A DNA stretch of 64,000 nt from Ciona savignyi (GCA_000149265.1 CH003364.1:2258981-2322980), one strand, 5' to 3'; shown: positions 1-13,092, numbered from the stretch's first letter. Translations and numbers: made by a program. Notes: generated from the letters alone by a model not told the origin.

Positions 1-626
1 TATTTTATTGTTTCCCTGTGGCCCGTAAATCGGCGTTAGGAAAATTGTTTTCTAACTAATCGTCCTACCACGTACCATGTGTTGTGCCCACTTTTTACAT
101 GTATCCGTCTGTACTTAAACGTGGTGTAACCAAAAAGTCTAATAACATAAACCTATAAACCCGCAGTCTGATAATTTTGTCTAGCAAACACCGAGACAAA
201 ATTAAGTAAATTTAATGTATTTTACTGTGTCAGCTTATACACAAGAATAAAATAACCTTACGTGAATATGTCGGATTGTGGGAGTCATCTTAAGCGAGTA
301 CTGTAAGCTATGGAATAGTCTGGCCAGATCAAGTGGCAAACAAGGCACAAATATTTATTATTTTGACGAAACCTCTAAGTATGTTTGTGGTCGATTGCAT
401 ATCTATTTAATGGATAATCAAAATATTAAGAAGGCAATCAAGTTCAATTATTATTTATAAGACAAGTATTCGGCAAGCGAGTAATTTAAGAAATCATATC
501 TTTTAATAATAAATCGTGCATATTTACAGTGCCGTGCGCACTATAATGTATTTCGTGATATAAACAGATTTATATATTTTCACGTTTTTTACGATATTTT
601 TGTGTGGTATTTACATTTAAACACCT

Positions 627-696
627 TAGGATAGTATAGGATGTTCATGTTTATTCCCGTGAATGGCAAAACCAAGGGGGTTAACAAATGGGCAAT
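627..696 (-). mobile_element. SINE 3' fragment
   Basis: Only the tail end of the resident SINE is present. Read on the minus strand it runs from the block before GGTTTTGCCATTCACGG to the ATCCTAT tail. It is truncated where the block rich in GATTGCCC should continue. Confidence 0.7.
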
Positions 697-1406
697 TTAT
701 TTCAAAACGCACTGCTTCACTATTACAAAACTTTACAGCTAAACGAGAACACCGTCGCGCAGCCTAGCATATGCTGCTTTCCACCAACCACACATTGAGG
801 AATCACAATTGTTACTTGGCAAAACACTCATTTAAAAACAATGTCTATAAAAGGAAGGATACGACTCGTCCTATCCTGCCGCGCATATAGGTCTTAATTG
901 GTTATACGCCATCTTTATTGAGTTCTGGTATTAATTTGCCGCGATGACGTTACACAGCTATTAACATTCCTAATACATGGTAAAACATTCAACTGGAACA
1001 TGTTTTCATAAAGAGCGCATTTGCAGTGGATTGTAACTATCGATAGTTGGTTTCATAAGCTACATACACGAAGCAGGCAAGACAAATCAATTTTCATTTG
1101 CGAATTCCTTTGATTTCGATATCTACGTTCAGTTTTAAAGCCAATTTTAATTTACGATTGTATATGTAAAGAAACCTAACCTGTTCTAATGTGTGTACAC
1201 TGTGTTTGTATTATGACTGCATATAACTAGCTACACATAACGGATTTATTGCATACTATACTGTTGTCGTACATTTCACCAACACGACGTTGTTTATCTG
1301 CGATGGTGGGTTTGTTCTGATGTTACTTCATGGTGGGCCTTCAAACTTTTTTTTTATATAACTTAGTCACTTCTTCTTAGTTACAGACGGAGTTGGTATA
1401 AAGCTT

Positions 1407-1700
1407 TAGGGTAGGATATTTATGTTGATGACCTTTAATGAAACAACATAATGACGCTAACACACGGGAAATCGTCAGGTCACCGCTCGCCCACCGTCGG
1501 GTTATCGAGCTATTGCAGTTTGTTGTATGTAATCCATACTTTCGTTAATTTTGGTAGAACCCATCATTCCACCAGGTTCAGACATTGTCCAATTGCGTCC
1601 CGTATTCGTTTGGTGCCCTGCCCAAGGACAATCGACTAGCTAGCCACCAATTTGGAATCATTAACGCTTCGTCTGAAAGACGACGCAATAATACGACTAG
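1407..1700 (-). mobile_element. SINE copy, diverged, near full length
   Basis: On the minus strand it carries the core TTGGGCAGGGCAC, the block around CTGG..GAATGATGGGTTC, and the internal GCAATAGCTCGATAACCC stretch, ending in the ATCCTA tail. It has many substitutions compared with the copies at 32328 and 55048, so it is an older insertion. Confidence 0.75.
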
Positions 1701-2002
1701 CTAATCGATTGGGGTATTTGTTACAGAGTATGCCATTTTAATTCGGTCAACTTGTTCGTTAAATTGTACATTTGTATGGAACAAGTCACGTACTAAAAAT
1801 GCAATTAAATCCAAAACCTTTAGATTTAAAGTCTTAAGAATAAGCAGTGATTTAGCAGTAGACCATTTTAACATGTTTGTTAACTTATAACGACACAAAT
1901 AAAACGACAATCAAATATGGAAACATGGTGCGAATTTTTAATCCAGGCTGTATGAACATTTCATATAAACTGTGCAAGCAGCAAGACTATCTAGATCTGC
2001 TG

Positions 2003-2158
2003 GTTGCCTAAACCCAGCGGATTAATGGGTTTTACCAAATTGAAGGAACGTGGTCTATCATATACAACACACTGCAATATTACCTGTGTGTTAACCACTT
2101 GGTTTTCCCATTCACGGGGATAAAGATGAATATCCTATCCTGCCATCCTATATCCTAA
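2003..2158 (+). mobile_element. SINE copy, 5'-truncated
   Basis: Plus-strand copy starting near TGCCTAAACCCAGCGGATT and running through the block ACACACTGCAAT, the CCCATTCACGGGGATAAA block and the ATCCTATCCT tail. The tRNA-like head and part of the middle are missing. Confidence 0.75.
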
Positions 2159-2558
2159 CGAAACAGCCTAACGACTCGCAACACAACACAAGATTAACTT
2201 TTTTGTTTATAACAGCAGCAACATTTTTACACACGACAACAGAAATCATTCACGAAAACGGAACATCTAGAATATTAGTCGAGCTACTACCATTAAAAGG
2301 ATTGAGCGGTTTTACAAATGCATGATTGGTCCACAAGTTACTACCGAGGCATCTACAGGTAAATCTATAGGTAAATCTAGTTGTTAGGAAAGGCAAAGTT
2401 TTAAAATTGTAATCCTAGGTAGTATAAAATAAAGTACCGCAAAACAAGGCACTACTCTAGTCTAAAGCACTACTGCAATTACACTTGATTGTCTTTTGTT
2501 CGATAAGATGCAGGTTTTACATATTGTTGGTTACTTTTACATCCAATTTCGTGGACAT

Positions 2559-5500
2559 TTATGTGTACTTCAAGCCGGGAATGGGAAATGTGCGAGCGAA
2601 GCTTGCGACCTCGCTTTTTATGGCTGCAACCTTGGCGACAATTTCTTGGTCGTTGTTGAGCTTGGTTCTGAAATCCTTGAACGTGGCTTTCGGATCGAGA
2701 CTTTTTTGAATATCAACTGCAAGTTGTACTCCCCTGGATGTTTTAAATAAATAAAAAAACAGTCAAAAGTTGTCCATCAAGTTATTTGAATCAGTTAACT
2801 CAACTCCTGAAAGGATGGATATCAGTGGTTTGGAGTAGGACAGTATGGTGAAATAGTGGTTTAGGATTGGATGTGATGGTCATGTTTCTTCCCGTGAATG
2901 GAAAAACGCAAGGGGAGTTAACACACGGACAATCGTCAGATCACCTAGCATTCCACTGAGTTCAGGCAATGTTTGTCAGTTAAGTGCCTTGCCCAAGGAC
3001 ACAACTGACCAGCTAGCGACTAGTTTCAAATATGCAACATTTCGGCTGGTAATTTTATATGTTAGCCTGTGCAATCGCAGTAATTTAAAGACCAAGAGTG
3101 GGCAACTATCCTGGTATGCTTAATTACTGTTACACAATTATAAAATAACAATTAAGTCCTGTCCCTTAAAAGGTAATATGAATTTGTAAAAGGTGAACAA
3201 AACCTGTCAATAAAGTCTGCAACCCTTTCAAAGTCTTTGGCATTGAGTCCCCGTGAAGTGAGAGCAGGTGATCCTAAACGTAACCCACTGGGTCTGAGAG
3301 CAGCTTTATCACCGGGACAGGTGTTCTTGTTACATGCTACCCCAATGGCTTCTAATACTTTGTCGGCACGATTTCCATCGGTACCCTGTTTAATTTTAAA
3401 TACATTTTAAGATACAAGTTCAAAGATATGCCTAAAAGAGTATTCCAGACACCATTGCATGCATAATAATTTACATCAGGCAATTTAATAAAAGCATAAT
3501 AACAATGCCCTTGAGATAAATACCATGGTTATAAAAGAAAAGAACGAAAACAAGATAGTTGTTTTTCAACAGACTAAAAATAATGACAAAAATGTTGGAA
3601 AACATTTAAAACCTTGCTTTTGAGGTTGACAAGAATAAGATGAGTATCGGTGCCACCAGTGACAACGTCATAACCCTTGTCCATCAGCACTCTGCCCAGT
3701 GTCTGTGCATTTACTACAACCTGTGAGAAAAGATATGTTTTTATTGAAATTTTCTGTGTAAACAATATGTCTTTTGTCTTTTTATATATGTAGAAAACAT
3801 TATATTCAAATTATGGCCTATTTACATTAAAGTAGTAAATGGTAACAGAAAATGGATCAAATTATTTAAAAAAAATTCCTAGCTAAACAGTAGTAGTTCA
3901 CTTTTATACATATTTAACAAAATCAATAAATTTACATTAGGGTAACTTATTTCAATTGATAAAAGCACCTTACCTACATTTATACCATTTAAATATTATT
4001 CTTATAATTCACCAGAATATAAATAATGAATAAAGTATGTTGAAACAACTTACATTTTTCTGGTATTCATTGAACATAGATGACTGGGCTTGCAGCAGAC
4101 ACACAGCAACACCCGCAATAGCGTGGTTGTGTGGACCACCTTGCAAACCAGGGAAAACGGCCTCGTTTATCGGCTTTTCAAAGTTGTACATTTCAGCGGG
4201 TTTGCCGTTGGCTGCAGGGACTTTGACCCCACGTCTGTAGAAGATGATACCAGCCCTGGGACCCCTGTTAATTAATAGAATAGTTTTCTATATTTGATTT
4301 TTTTCTTATTAAGGGGAAAATTGACCAGTTTAGAGCATTACCACGCACAATATGTTAAATCCAGTATATTTTTATTTTATTCATCGAATATATGCTGCAT
4401 AAAAAATACAAAAATTTAGGGAAAGAACGGGTTGTTCCCAATTATGTTAGCCATTATATAGAATAGGACAGGATATTCATGTTTTACCTCATGAATGAGA
4501 AAATGTGGGAGTTATGACACTGATATTAGATTATGTCAAGTTTATATATGAGTTAGATTACGTCAAGTTTATAAGTGTAATATGGAAATGTAATTTGCAT
4601 GTAACCAAATATCTTTATTGCTAAAATTGAGGTAAATCTACAAGGGCCAATATAAAGTAAAACTTTTTAGTATTTGATACAACCATAAAATATTTTCACC
4701 ACATTCCAGTTCATATTTGTTTACATTACTACAGTGGAACCCCGCTTGGAGACCACCTCGATAACACGACCACCTCATTATCAAGACCACTTTAGTGCGG
4801 TCCCGAATAAATTACTATAGTAATGCATTGCATTCGGTTTCAATAACGCGACCACCCCGGTTTCCAGACCACGACCGCCATATTTTGGTCCAAAACTTTA
4901 AATTTGACTCCGCTTAAGTGACCCCATGTGCTAAATAATTTGCCTTTCACCAAAATACCAAGGTTAAATTTATTTTATGATCAAAACAATAAGAATAAAT
5001 AAGCGCAAACAAAAAAATGTGGCAGACAGAACTGAATCCTAGAAGATAAATTTTAGTATTAAATTTATTCTGCAGTATCTGATAAAAATAATGGCATTTG
5101 GTGAAAATTTAGTAAAAATGTAGACGTTTAAGCTGCATATGACGACAACTTGCTGCAAATCGAAATTCACTAACACGACCACCCCGCTAACGCGACCGCT
5201 TGATCACGGTCCCATGGGTGGTCAGGTAAGCGGGGTTCTACTCTATTTACTTTGTGTAAATACTGTACCTATTACCTTAAAGTTTTGTGGGTGGTACTGG
5301 TGACGATATGACAGTGTTCGAATGGAGATGGTATGACATTGGCAGCAACTAATCCACTGACGTGAGCCATATCCGCCATTAATATGGCCTTGTTGTCGTC
5401 TGTGATTTTTCTCATACGCCTTGAAATAAAATGTATGTGTTATACAATACACTGGTGATGATATCGAAATGGGTGATAATAAAAAACAAGAGATTTTGCT

Positions 5501-7576
5501 AATTATACCAGCATTGTGATTCTGCTATCATAACAGTAGTACAGTACAGTACCAATATTTTTATTTAAAGATTATATAACAGTTTCAAATTTCATGTCAG
5601 AAACCTTTTTACACGCAATATGCTAGAATTTTGTAACCACAAAAATTACAAATACAAGGGTTTTTTTCCAATTAATGCATAATCCTACAGGTTCTTAAAC
5701 ACTTTCCTTAACACATATGACACAGTCCTGCTGTTTTAACTAAATTAGTACTTTTAAAATCAGGATGAAAGCAAATAAACAAAAATTCTAATGCTGCACT
5801 TTATCCTGAAGGTTCTTCAAAACATTGGTTTACTGGTAATTATTAACTAAGTGCGAAGCTGAGTGAAGAAACCTTTAATCTGTTGTTGTTGTAAAAAGTG
5901 CTTACTCGTAATCGATGACTCTTGAATAACAGCTCATGCCTGCGATGATCAACTTGGGCTTGAAAAGTTTTGCATTTTGAGCGAGTTGGTCGTAATCAAT
6001 CAGCCCAGTTTCTGGATTGACCTAACACGACAAGATAAGATTTAATTTAGTTAAACTCCAATTTAAAAAAAAAAGTATTATTTAGAAGTATTTAATTTAT
6101 CAGCCCTGTGTGGACAGTATTTTTCATTCACTATCTATAATAACTTATAACTTATGCTTTATAAAGCTTGTCAGTCCAAACGCCCTTCACACATTTTAAC
6201 CTTGTATGGCATCGATTCGAAAAATATGGATGTTGCTGATATTTTTTTCTTTTCGGTCATGAATCCATGTGTGAGATGGCCACCGTCCGGAAGATCTAAT
6301 CCCATTATTCGGCCGTGTGGTTCTACCACCGCTGTGGGTAAATGGGTATTGGAAATAGTTACTGTGTATTGCCTAAACAACAAATTAAAGCAAAAACATA
6401 GGGTAACGAACACAAATTTAACATTAAGTAGTTTTAAGATCTAAGAACATTTTACAATTTTTAAATCTCTTTTCCAAAATTATTTTAAGCTTTGTCAGTC
6501 CCCTCTCCTGGTGTTAATTCGGTATAAAGGTTATTAACTTATTTTATAAAAAAAACATTCCATAAAGTTGTTTATTACAGAGCACAGCTGAGTGTCATTT
6601 ACGGCTTTGTGCAAATACAAGGAGATAAAATTAAAATTACCATACTTACCATTACTTTTAAATATGGGATGTATACTTTTTATTTTTTAAAATGGTATGA
6701 AGATTAAAACACAATAAAATGAAAAAAACTGTAATTATAATAAAAAAACAGAAACATATGCAAAAAGACGGTCATTAAACCACTTGTAAAATTAAATTTG
6801 CAAGAGGTAAAAGCAAGAGACAGAGAACACTATTTAATTTTTATCCATTGTACAGTTAGTTCTACATTAACTTTCCAAAAGCAAGAGCGCTCAAGAAACC
6901 GTAATTTATTATTTTTCCTAAATTGTTTGAGCATTTAGCATATTGTTTCGACTCCCCGTGCAAAGTGCGCCCGTTCGTTTCTTAATTGGTCTCGGGCCCG
7001 CCATGAGGTTAAAAAGATCGAGAACCACTGCTCTAACCTGTTAAGACGGCAAAATTGGCAGGTGAACCAGAGTATGGTTGGACATTGACTCCCCATTCTG
7101 CAGGATTAAGTTTAAAAACTTCCAAAGCTCGTTTTTGACAGAGTAACTCAAGTTCGTCAATGTTTTCGGTTCCTCCATAGTATCTATTGAATAATATGTA
7201 TAGCGAAATGAATAAAGGATATTAGGTCTAACCTCACAGGTAGAAATTGAGCTCGGGAGAGGGGTGGACACAGTTTAACACCACATACCATGAATAGACT
7301 ACTTGGGATATATGTAAAAATAAATAATGTGGAATATGTTAGACAGTACCTTACGCCTGGATATCCTTCGGAATATTTGTTGTTCAAACAAGACCCAAGA
7401 GCTTCTAAGACGGCACCACTAGTAAAATTTTCTGATGCAATTAATTCTAAACCGTCCCTTTGGCGTTCTTTCTCATTTCTGATGATTTTGTAGATTTCTG
7501 GGTCATTAACTTCGAGCGACTCTTCTAACCACAACGATTCTTTTGTTTCTAAAGGCTTTAAATCTCCAGAAGCCAT
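2559..7576 (-). CDS. SHMT: Serine hydroxymethyltransferase, cytosolic type (9 exons)
   Basis: PLP enzyme that moves a one-carbon unit between serine and tetrahydrofolate. Coding exons in transcript order: 7576-7350, 7183-7038, 6331-6201, 6021-5906, 5419-5276, 4264-4054, 3720-3613, 3385-3204, 2733-2559. All have GT..AG borders and agree in phase, giving 479 residues against 483 for human SHMT1. The protein begins [16 protein letters not shown], with no mitochondrial presequence. Family motifs include [42 protein letters not shown] and [13 protein letters not shown]. The PLP lysine lies in TSTTHKTL at about residue 252. Later motifs are [23 protein letters not shown] and [17 protein letters not shown], and the last exon ends FPIPGLKYT. 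The ATG at 7576 was chosen because the protein aligns from there; an in-frame ATG at 7630 lies in sequence unlike the family. Introns hold a pogo-like MITE and a hAT MITE relic. Confidence 0.95.
2877..3045 (-). mobile_element. SINE copy with internal deletion, in the last SHMT intron
   Basis: Minus-strand copy with the core TTGGGCAAGGCACTTAAC and the tail-side block CCATTCACGGGAAGAAACAT. About 80 bp of the middle (the GCAATAGCTCC region) is absent. It lies between SHMT exons 8 and 9. Confidence 0.75.
4732..5243. mobile_element. pogo/Tc1-like MITE, copy 1
   Basis: A 512-bp element. Its left end is CAGTGGAACCCCGCTTGGAG and its right end, read inward, is GAGTAGAACCCCGCTTACC. It is flanked on both sides by TA, the usual target duplication of Tc1/mariner/pogo elements. 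It sits in the SHMT intron between exons 5 and 6. A second copy of the same family is at 33748-34258. It encodes no transposase, so it would be non-autonomous. Confidence 0.8.
6840..7030 (-). mobile_element. hAT-type MITE relic, same family as 49290-49621
   Basis: Read on the minus strand from 7030 it begins CAGTGGTTCTCGATCTTTTT and follows the complete copy at 49290 closely for about 150 bp, through CGAGACCAATTA and ACGAACGGGCGCAC. The other terminus was not found, so the copy is truncated. It lies in the SHMT intron between exons 2 and 3. Confidence 0.7.
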
Positions 7577-10500
7577 GATATTGTAACACTTCAAACGACG
7601 ATAAAAATCGCAACAACTGAGGACAACCACACGATCTCGTCAGTATTTATATCGATGATCTTTTTACCTTTTTTCCAGTGATGTGTGAAGTAATAGTATA
7701 AAACGCGACGTGAAACTAACTGTCAAATGAACTAGATGTATTTTACACTTAAATATTTTCGTTTAGTTATGTTATATTTACCTTTAGTTCGTACAAACAT
7801 AACTTTTTGTTTGTGCCTTGTTTTGCACTAATAACCACCATTAACACTAAAAACTTAAAATCGATCATTTTTGACGATCATCACTGATACTATGTGGTCA
7901 GTCAACCGGAAAGGCCAAAACAATGTTTTTTTCCCGCGGAATTATAAAAGTTTAGTTAATTAATATGTTTACTGATTTTTAAAGCTTTAAAAAGAGAAAC
8001 AGGGTGTATTACCATCTAACTTGATTTGAAAAAAAGGATTCTGCTATAAAGAGATATATTTTTTGGAGGTAGAGTTTTACTGTATTAGATTTGTAGATTG
8101 TTGATAAGCTTACCTGTTTAATTGTTGGTTAGTGAAAGATTTTTAGGCCAATTGTCTCTACAAAATGGATATAGTTAACAAACAATACTTTGAACCATAA
8201 AAATTCAGCTTATTATGGTAAGTTTTTGTTCTGACCAGTTGGCTTTACATGTAACGCGTCGGACCTTTAGCAGAATAATGATGTGATCAAAACCAGACCC
8301 AAGCTTAGTCAGCTATCTCTTTGTGCAGGGCAATTAGTGGACATAATCGTATTTCAGTGGATTAATAAATAAATCAAATAAAAACTAGAATGTATTTAAC
8401 ATATTCAACAGCCTGTGATAGCTATTACCCCTATGACGAATCTCATGATTAAATGTGTTATCACTCCCTCCTTTCTCATCCTGGGAATAACCTTCTATAT
8501 ATTTTTATAAATATATATTTAGCAAGATGATTTTAAATCATTTTAATTGTAGTGCAATAATTCAAAATGCTCTATGTTACTTAGAAAAACATAAATTAGA
8601 ACTTTAAACTTGAACAAACTAGTGGTAAGTTCATTTACAAGTTAGATCTGTTGTCTACTAAAAAGTGGAGCTAAATTTAAATAGGTATGACTATGTCCAA
8701 TGTAACTTAAAATAACTCAATTTATTCAAGTCATGATGCATGGAATAATCACAGTTATGGATCGTCTTGTCATCAATATGATAGCTGCCAGAAAAATCAC
8801 ATTAAGTTATGAGACAAAATGTTACACTCTGACATATTAATTGTCTTTTGGCGTTCATTTATAATTGTTCTAGGAAAGGTGATAATTGTATTTTGAAAAT
8901 TTTAACCCGATTAAGAGTATAACAGATATGAGAAAACAAACTGGACATTTAAATAGTTTCTTAGTATGTTGATTTACTAGCCATGCATTAGCATCAGCAG
9001 TTGTTAAAAGTTCAGGCACAGGTTTGTTGTTGGGGCCAGCTAAGAATGTAGGGACACCCTATGAAACTATTATAAAATTAATGTATAAAAAATCTACTCA
9101 GATGATGATGGTAGCCTCCCATCACCTGGAGTTTTCCATTAATCTAAGCTCACCCTGGACAATCAAGTATAACTTTCTTTCAGTTGGCCATCATGTTGGA
9201 AGCTTCAAGCTTGACAATGTAACTTAATGTGCCCTAAACCAGTCTTGATGACCTTTGTATTAAAACACAGGCTTTTCATTGTTACTTATTAACGTTTAAG
9301 CGACACAATAGAGCAAGCAGTGGTGTCCATTTGTGCTGAAGCAAGCTCTGGTGGAGGTGAAGAGTCTATATCTTCAAAAACTGCAAACTGCAGGCAGAAG
9401 CCGTCTGCCTGAAAATTTGATGATTGTTTCCCTTACAAGTTCAGTAAGAATGTGATCTCTTCAAGGGGTCCTGCCACAGAGCTTGACCTTATCCATACCA
9501 GCTCTTAAAAACCCTGTAGCGCTGTAGGATAAAGGTGTGGTGACCACCGGGCTTTGGCTTGATTTTGGTCTGGCTCAGCCTTTGCCAAGGGCTTTACGCT
9601 CCTTAAGTATATTCTATAGGTTGTCTAATTGTCTTTATGATCTTTCTTATGTCGTTATTTCTTAGATAATGATTTTACCACCCAACCTGGTTAGCATAAT
9701 GGCTGATCAGCCAATGAAGCAGAATATTATTCAGGATTCATGTCTGTGTTTGTTGGTAACGAGTAAAGGATAGTATTTATAATACGACATCTTAGCACAC
9801 TTAACTTTTAACTTCTTTGGTATATTTCTTCTCTCGTCTACACTGAATAACTTATAAACTAAGTGTTAAATGGAGGCCTTAAAATAAGAAGCAAGAGCCT
9901 TGTGTCAAAGTAACTCAACAAATGTCTTTGCTCTCAACATTTTTTAAGTATGTACCAGAACTGAATTGTTAGTAAAAGAAAGCTTTGTTTAACAAAATTT
10001 TTCCCTTTTTGCAAGCCACATGCTTGAATCCCAACAGCAATTCACAAGGATTGAACACAAAATATATCCCTAAAATGCAAACGGTGCTCCTACACTCGTG
10101 TGTACAAGAGTACCATACATTCTGATATACATGGTTAGTGTCACAAATTTTATAAAAGTAAACAATTACGCTAATTATACTAGTACATTCGATACACACA
10201 ACCACAACATAGGGTTCAATGATGTACTGCTTCGACTTTGATCAGTTTGCTTTCACTTTAGATAGGATTAAACTTATATTCAGGATCAGGAACATATTAA
10301 GTGTTTTCATATCTTTCAAACCCTAAAAGGGCCAGACAGATTGTATTCTACAAAAAGGTTGATTCTTAAGATCTCTATACTACATTTGTTGTAAGTTATG
10401 CAGGAGTAAAATATTGGTACTTTCTATTTTTAACTCTCTTTTAGTCTTTCAGCTTTCACAAGTAAAGCCATCATATGTTATAGGTCTGTGCAAGCCTATG

Positions 10501-11829
10501 TTTGTTGGGTAATTGGTGTGCCACAAAATAGACAATGTGTTTGTAACTCTTTATTTTTTGGCAGGTTTTTTTTGTTAGCTTACACACTATGCATACAATA
10601 ATGATGGCTGGTAGAGTACTCTTGCTTGACTAAGGGGAATATAATTGTTGAGTGGCAAACAGGTGATGTTGTTAATGTTATGTAAGTACTGTATTGCCAA
10701 CCTTAGCTCTGTGAAGGCTTTAAACTAGCCAAAATCTAGTCTATTACATAAGACACTTAGCAGACATCACTTAAACTGATCGGTTAAATAGTGGGAAGGT
10801 TTCAATGTTATACACGACACTGCAATATCTCAGGTAACTTGACCGTCAAATTGGATCATTGAACCAGACTTAATCATAGGCCATGATATAAGTGAAACAC
10901 ACCCATCTATGACTTAGTGTCAGATATTTGTTAAGATGTTAACAGTAGGGCTGCGAATTAACGGTTAATTTAAAAAACGGTTAACTGATGTAAAAATAAT
11001 CGGTTAACCGTTAACCGATTTTCTTTAAACTACGATCAGATCGGCACCGTTTTTGGCAAAAAAAGTTCAGGCAGCCGTAAAGGGCAGCAAAGAAATAACG
11101 CGCGTGATTACCGGCATTATCGGGTCTTATTTATGTGTTACTTTATAGTTTTTAAACGTCACCTTAAGACACATAGTATAACTTTGATTGTAATGCGTAA
11201 TATTGAGTTAAAAATCAAACAATCAACGTGTGAATGGAGTTATGTATATTTGAAGATTATTAAAACGCAATTACGCCCAATTAAATGTGGGCGGTAAAGT
11301 AACGTTAAAAAACGGTTAATTGGTTAAAATTTGACGTGACGGTTAACCGTGGTTAACCGTTAATTTTTCGCAGCCCTAGTTAACAGTCAATCTACTACAT
11401 TTTTACTGTGTGTATCTCTTGATGTACTAATGGAAGACTTAAGCCTTGTTATCCCGGAGCATAACCATTGGCAGACAAAAATCCAGACCACAAACAATTC
11501 ATTGAGCATCCATAAAACTAGCCAAGCCTACGCCTGTAGCAAAATATCTATACAATCTTTCATACCATTTACCACTTATAATGTTAAAAATCAATTTTGT
11601 TTATATTTTTTTTGGATTTATGTGCATCCTAATATACATCATCACGGAACAATATAAACTATAAGCAAATATCGATAACTAGTTACGAGCACAAAACATT
11701 ATAATATCGAACTACACACATTTTTTAAGTAGTGTATGGTGAAAAAGCAAAAATAAATTGGATTATTGGCTTGAAGGTCATAAATTATAAACCAAAATAA
11801 TCATTTTTTATGTATGTATGTATATACAC
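7577..11829. other. Spacer between SHMT and TSG101
   Basis: No supported gene in 4.2 kb. The first few hundred bases should hold the SHMT promoter and 5' untranslated region, but no specific element was recognised. The stretch contains the hAT-type MITE at 10946-11378 and a SINE fragment around 10790-10850. Reading frames of 67-78 codons here lack motifs or splice context. Confidence 0.55.
10946..11378. mobile_element. hAT-type MITE with perfect 8-bp target duplication
   Basis: A 433-bp element beginning TAGGGCTGCGAATTAACGG and ending CGTTAATTTTTCGCAGCCCTA, so it has terminal inverted repeats. GTTAACAG is directly repeated at 10938-10945 and 11379-11386, an 8-bp target duplication as expected for hAT transposons. 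Both ends are dense in GGTTAA/TTAACC motifs, which could be subterminal transposase sites (inference). No coding capacity. Confidence 0.85.
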
Positions 11830-13092
11830 TTAATATATATTTGCTAATCCAGCAGACTTTCGGGCTTTTTGGATCATTGCACGTAGCATGAACTGCTCAC
11901 GAGATAACGAACGTACGTGCTTAAGAAACGTGTCCACATCTATTACATCTTTTCGAAGTGCCTCTCCAAGGTAGTATATTGTGTCTTCCAATGCTTGTTC
12001 TTCAGCAAATGCTGCCACTACCTGTCTATACACAGGTGTGGTGGCCATAACAACATCATCAACATCCAAATCATCCTGTTTTTGTGTTATTTGCTCAATT
12101 TCCTTTACAGCTTCTTCATTTTTCTGTTGTAAAATAATTAAATTCGTATCTGCTTGTTCTGTTTCTTTCTGGAGTCTTTTAATGATAGTGTCCACTTTAT
12201 CGCTGCCTGTTTTTAATTCAGTTTCAGTCTGCTTAAGCAGTGCCATTTCTGATTCAGCCTGAGAGATTGTATCTTTTAGTCGGCGCTTCAGTTTGTCGTT
12301 GACAGCAGACCGCAGTGATGCTTTGATCATATCTTCATCAATGCTGGAGTCTTTAGTTTGCATCTGCTGTGTCACATTCGGTTGGTGCGGTTGTGGTGGA
12401 TAAGGGGAGGAGTTAGCCGATGGGTACCCTGGTTGAGGATAAGCTGGGGGATATGCCGGAGATGTTGTTACTGGGTATGGGGTATTTTGTGGAGGCACAG
12501 GTGGATAAGGCGTCCTTGCATTAGGTTGGTAATTTGTGGTTGGTGGGCCTTGAGCTGAATATCCTGGAGTAGGATACGGGGTGGTGTTTTGCATGGGGTA
12601 TGGTGTTGGTCTTGGTGGTGGGGGCCGTGAAGGACCAGTTGGCTTCGCAAAAACAGGTGGTTGTTCTCCAAACATTACAGATAATACCTGTACAAGGCCT
12701 ATCAAGTTGTGGCTTCCAGATCGCCACTCATTGAGATATGGCAAATAAACACGTCCATTTGCATCTACATGCTTACCCTGTCGTACCTGCATGTCACTTG
12801 TGGGTTTTACAAAACACAGTGGTGGAAGTTGAGGGTGAGCTTCTTGAAGCCAAATTGCAATTGGAATATTATAGGTTGTTCCTTTATAGTTAACAGGAAT
12901 AGTCCCATTTAGGCTGATTAGGTTTTTGCTCGATCCATCATTATAAATAAATCGGTCAACAGTTGGCTTCAGGTCCTTATAATGGTGCATTAAATTGAGT
13001 GCATCTTGCTTGGCCTTTTCCATTTGGCTATACTTCCCCTGCATATTTGATTTAAGGAATTGTCCATACTGTTGGTGTGCCATTCTAGACAT
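11830..13092 (-). CDS. TSG101: TSG101, ESCRT-I subunit (single exon)
   Basis: Recognises ubiquitinated cargo and recruits ESCRT machinery on endosomes and at the midbody. The 420-residue frame is uninterrupted. An N-terminal UEV domain (about 1-150) has the motifs YKDLKPTVD, FNDGSS-like YNDGSSKNL, GTIPVNYKG and GKHVDANGRVYLPYL. A tyrosine (about 116) occupies the place of the E2 cysteine, as in all TSG101. A Pro/Tyr-rich linker (about 150-245) repeats TPYP and YPP. A coiled coil (about 265-345) follows, and then a C-terminal steadiness box, FLKHVRSLSREQF...QKARKSAGL. The length is close to human (390). Two in-frame ATGs exist. The second (13083) directly follows TCTAGA, so it could follow an mRNA 5' acceptor. 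The absence of introns is unusual beside heavily split neighbours and could mean retrocopy origin or intron loss. Confidence 0.95.
   Translation of the reverse strand: MSRMAHQQYGQFLKSNMQGKYSQMEKAKQDALNLMHHYKDLKPTVDRFIYNDGSSKNLISLNGTIPVNYKGTTYNIPIAIWLQEAHPQLPPLCFVKPTSDMQVRQGKHVDANGRVYLPYLNEWRSGSHNLIGLVQVLSVMFGEQPPVFAKPTGPSRPPPPRPTPYPMQNTTPYPTPGYSAQGPPTTNYQPNARTPYPPVPPQNTPYPVTTSPAYPPAYPQPGYPSANSSPYPPQPHQPNVTQQMQTKDSSIDEDMIKASLRSAVNDKLKRRLKDTISQAESEMALLKQTETELKTGSDKVDTIIKRLQKETEQADTNLIILQQKNEEAVKEIEQITQKQDDLDVDDVVMATTPVYRQVVAAFAEEQALEDTIYYLGEALRKDVIDVDTFLKHVRSLSREQFMLRAMIQKARKSAGLANIY

Larger units (their letters stand above)
1..2558. other. Spacer downstream of the SHMT gene
   Basis: AT-rich sequence with no convincing coding exon. 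It holds three pieces of the resident SINE family (listed separately) and otherwise unremarkable DNA. The short reading frames here have no recognisable motif and no splice context. No polyadenylation signal for the SHMT gene was identified with confidence on the minus strand. Confidence 0.6.

Noticed and set aside
11917-12912. Plus-strand frames opposite TSG101 (60-93 codons)
   Set aside because: They are shadows of the strong TSG101 frame on the other strand, with no motif.
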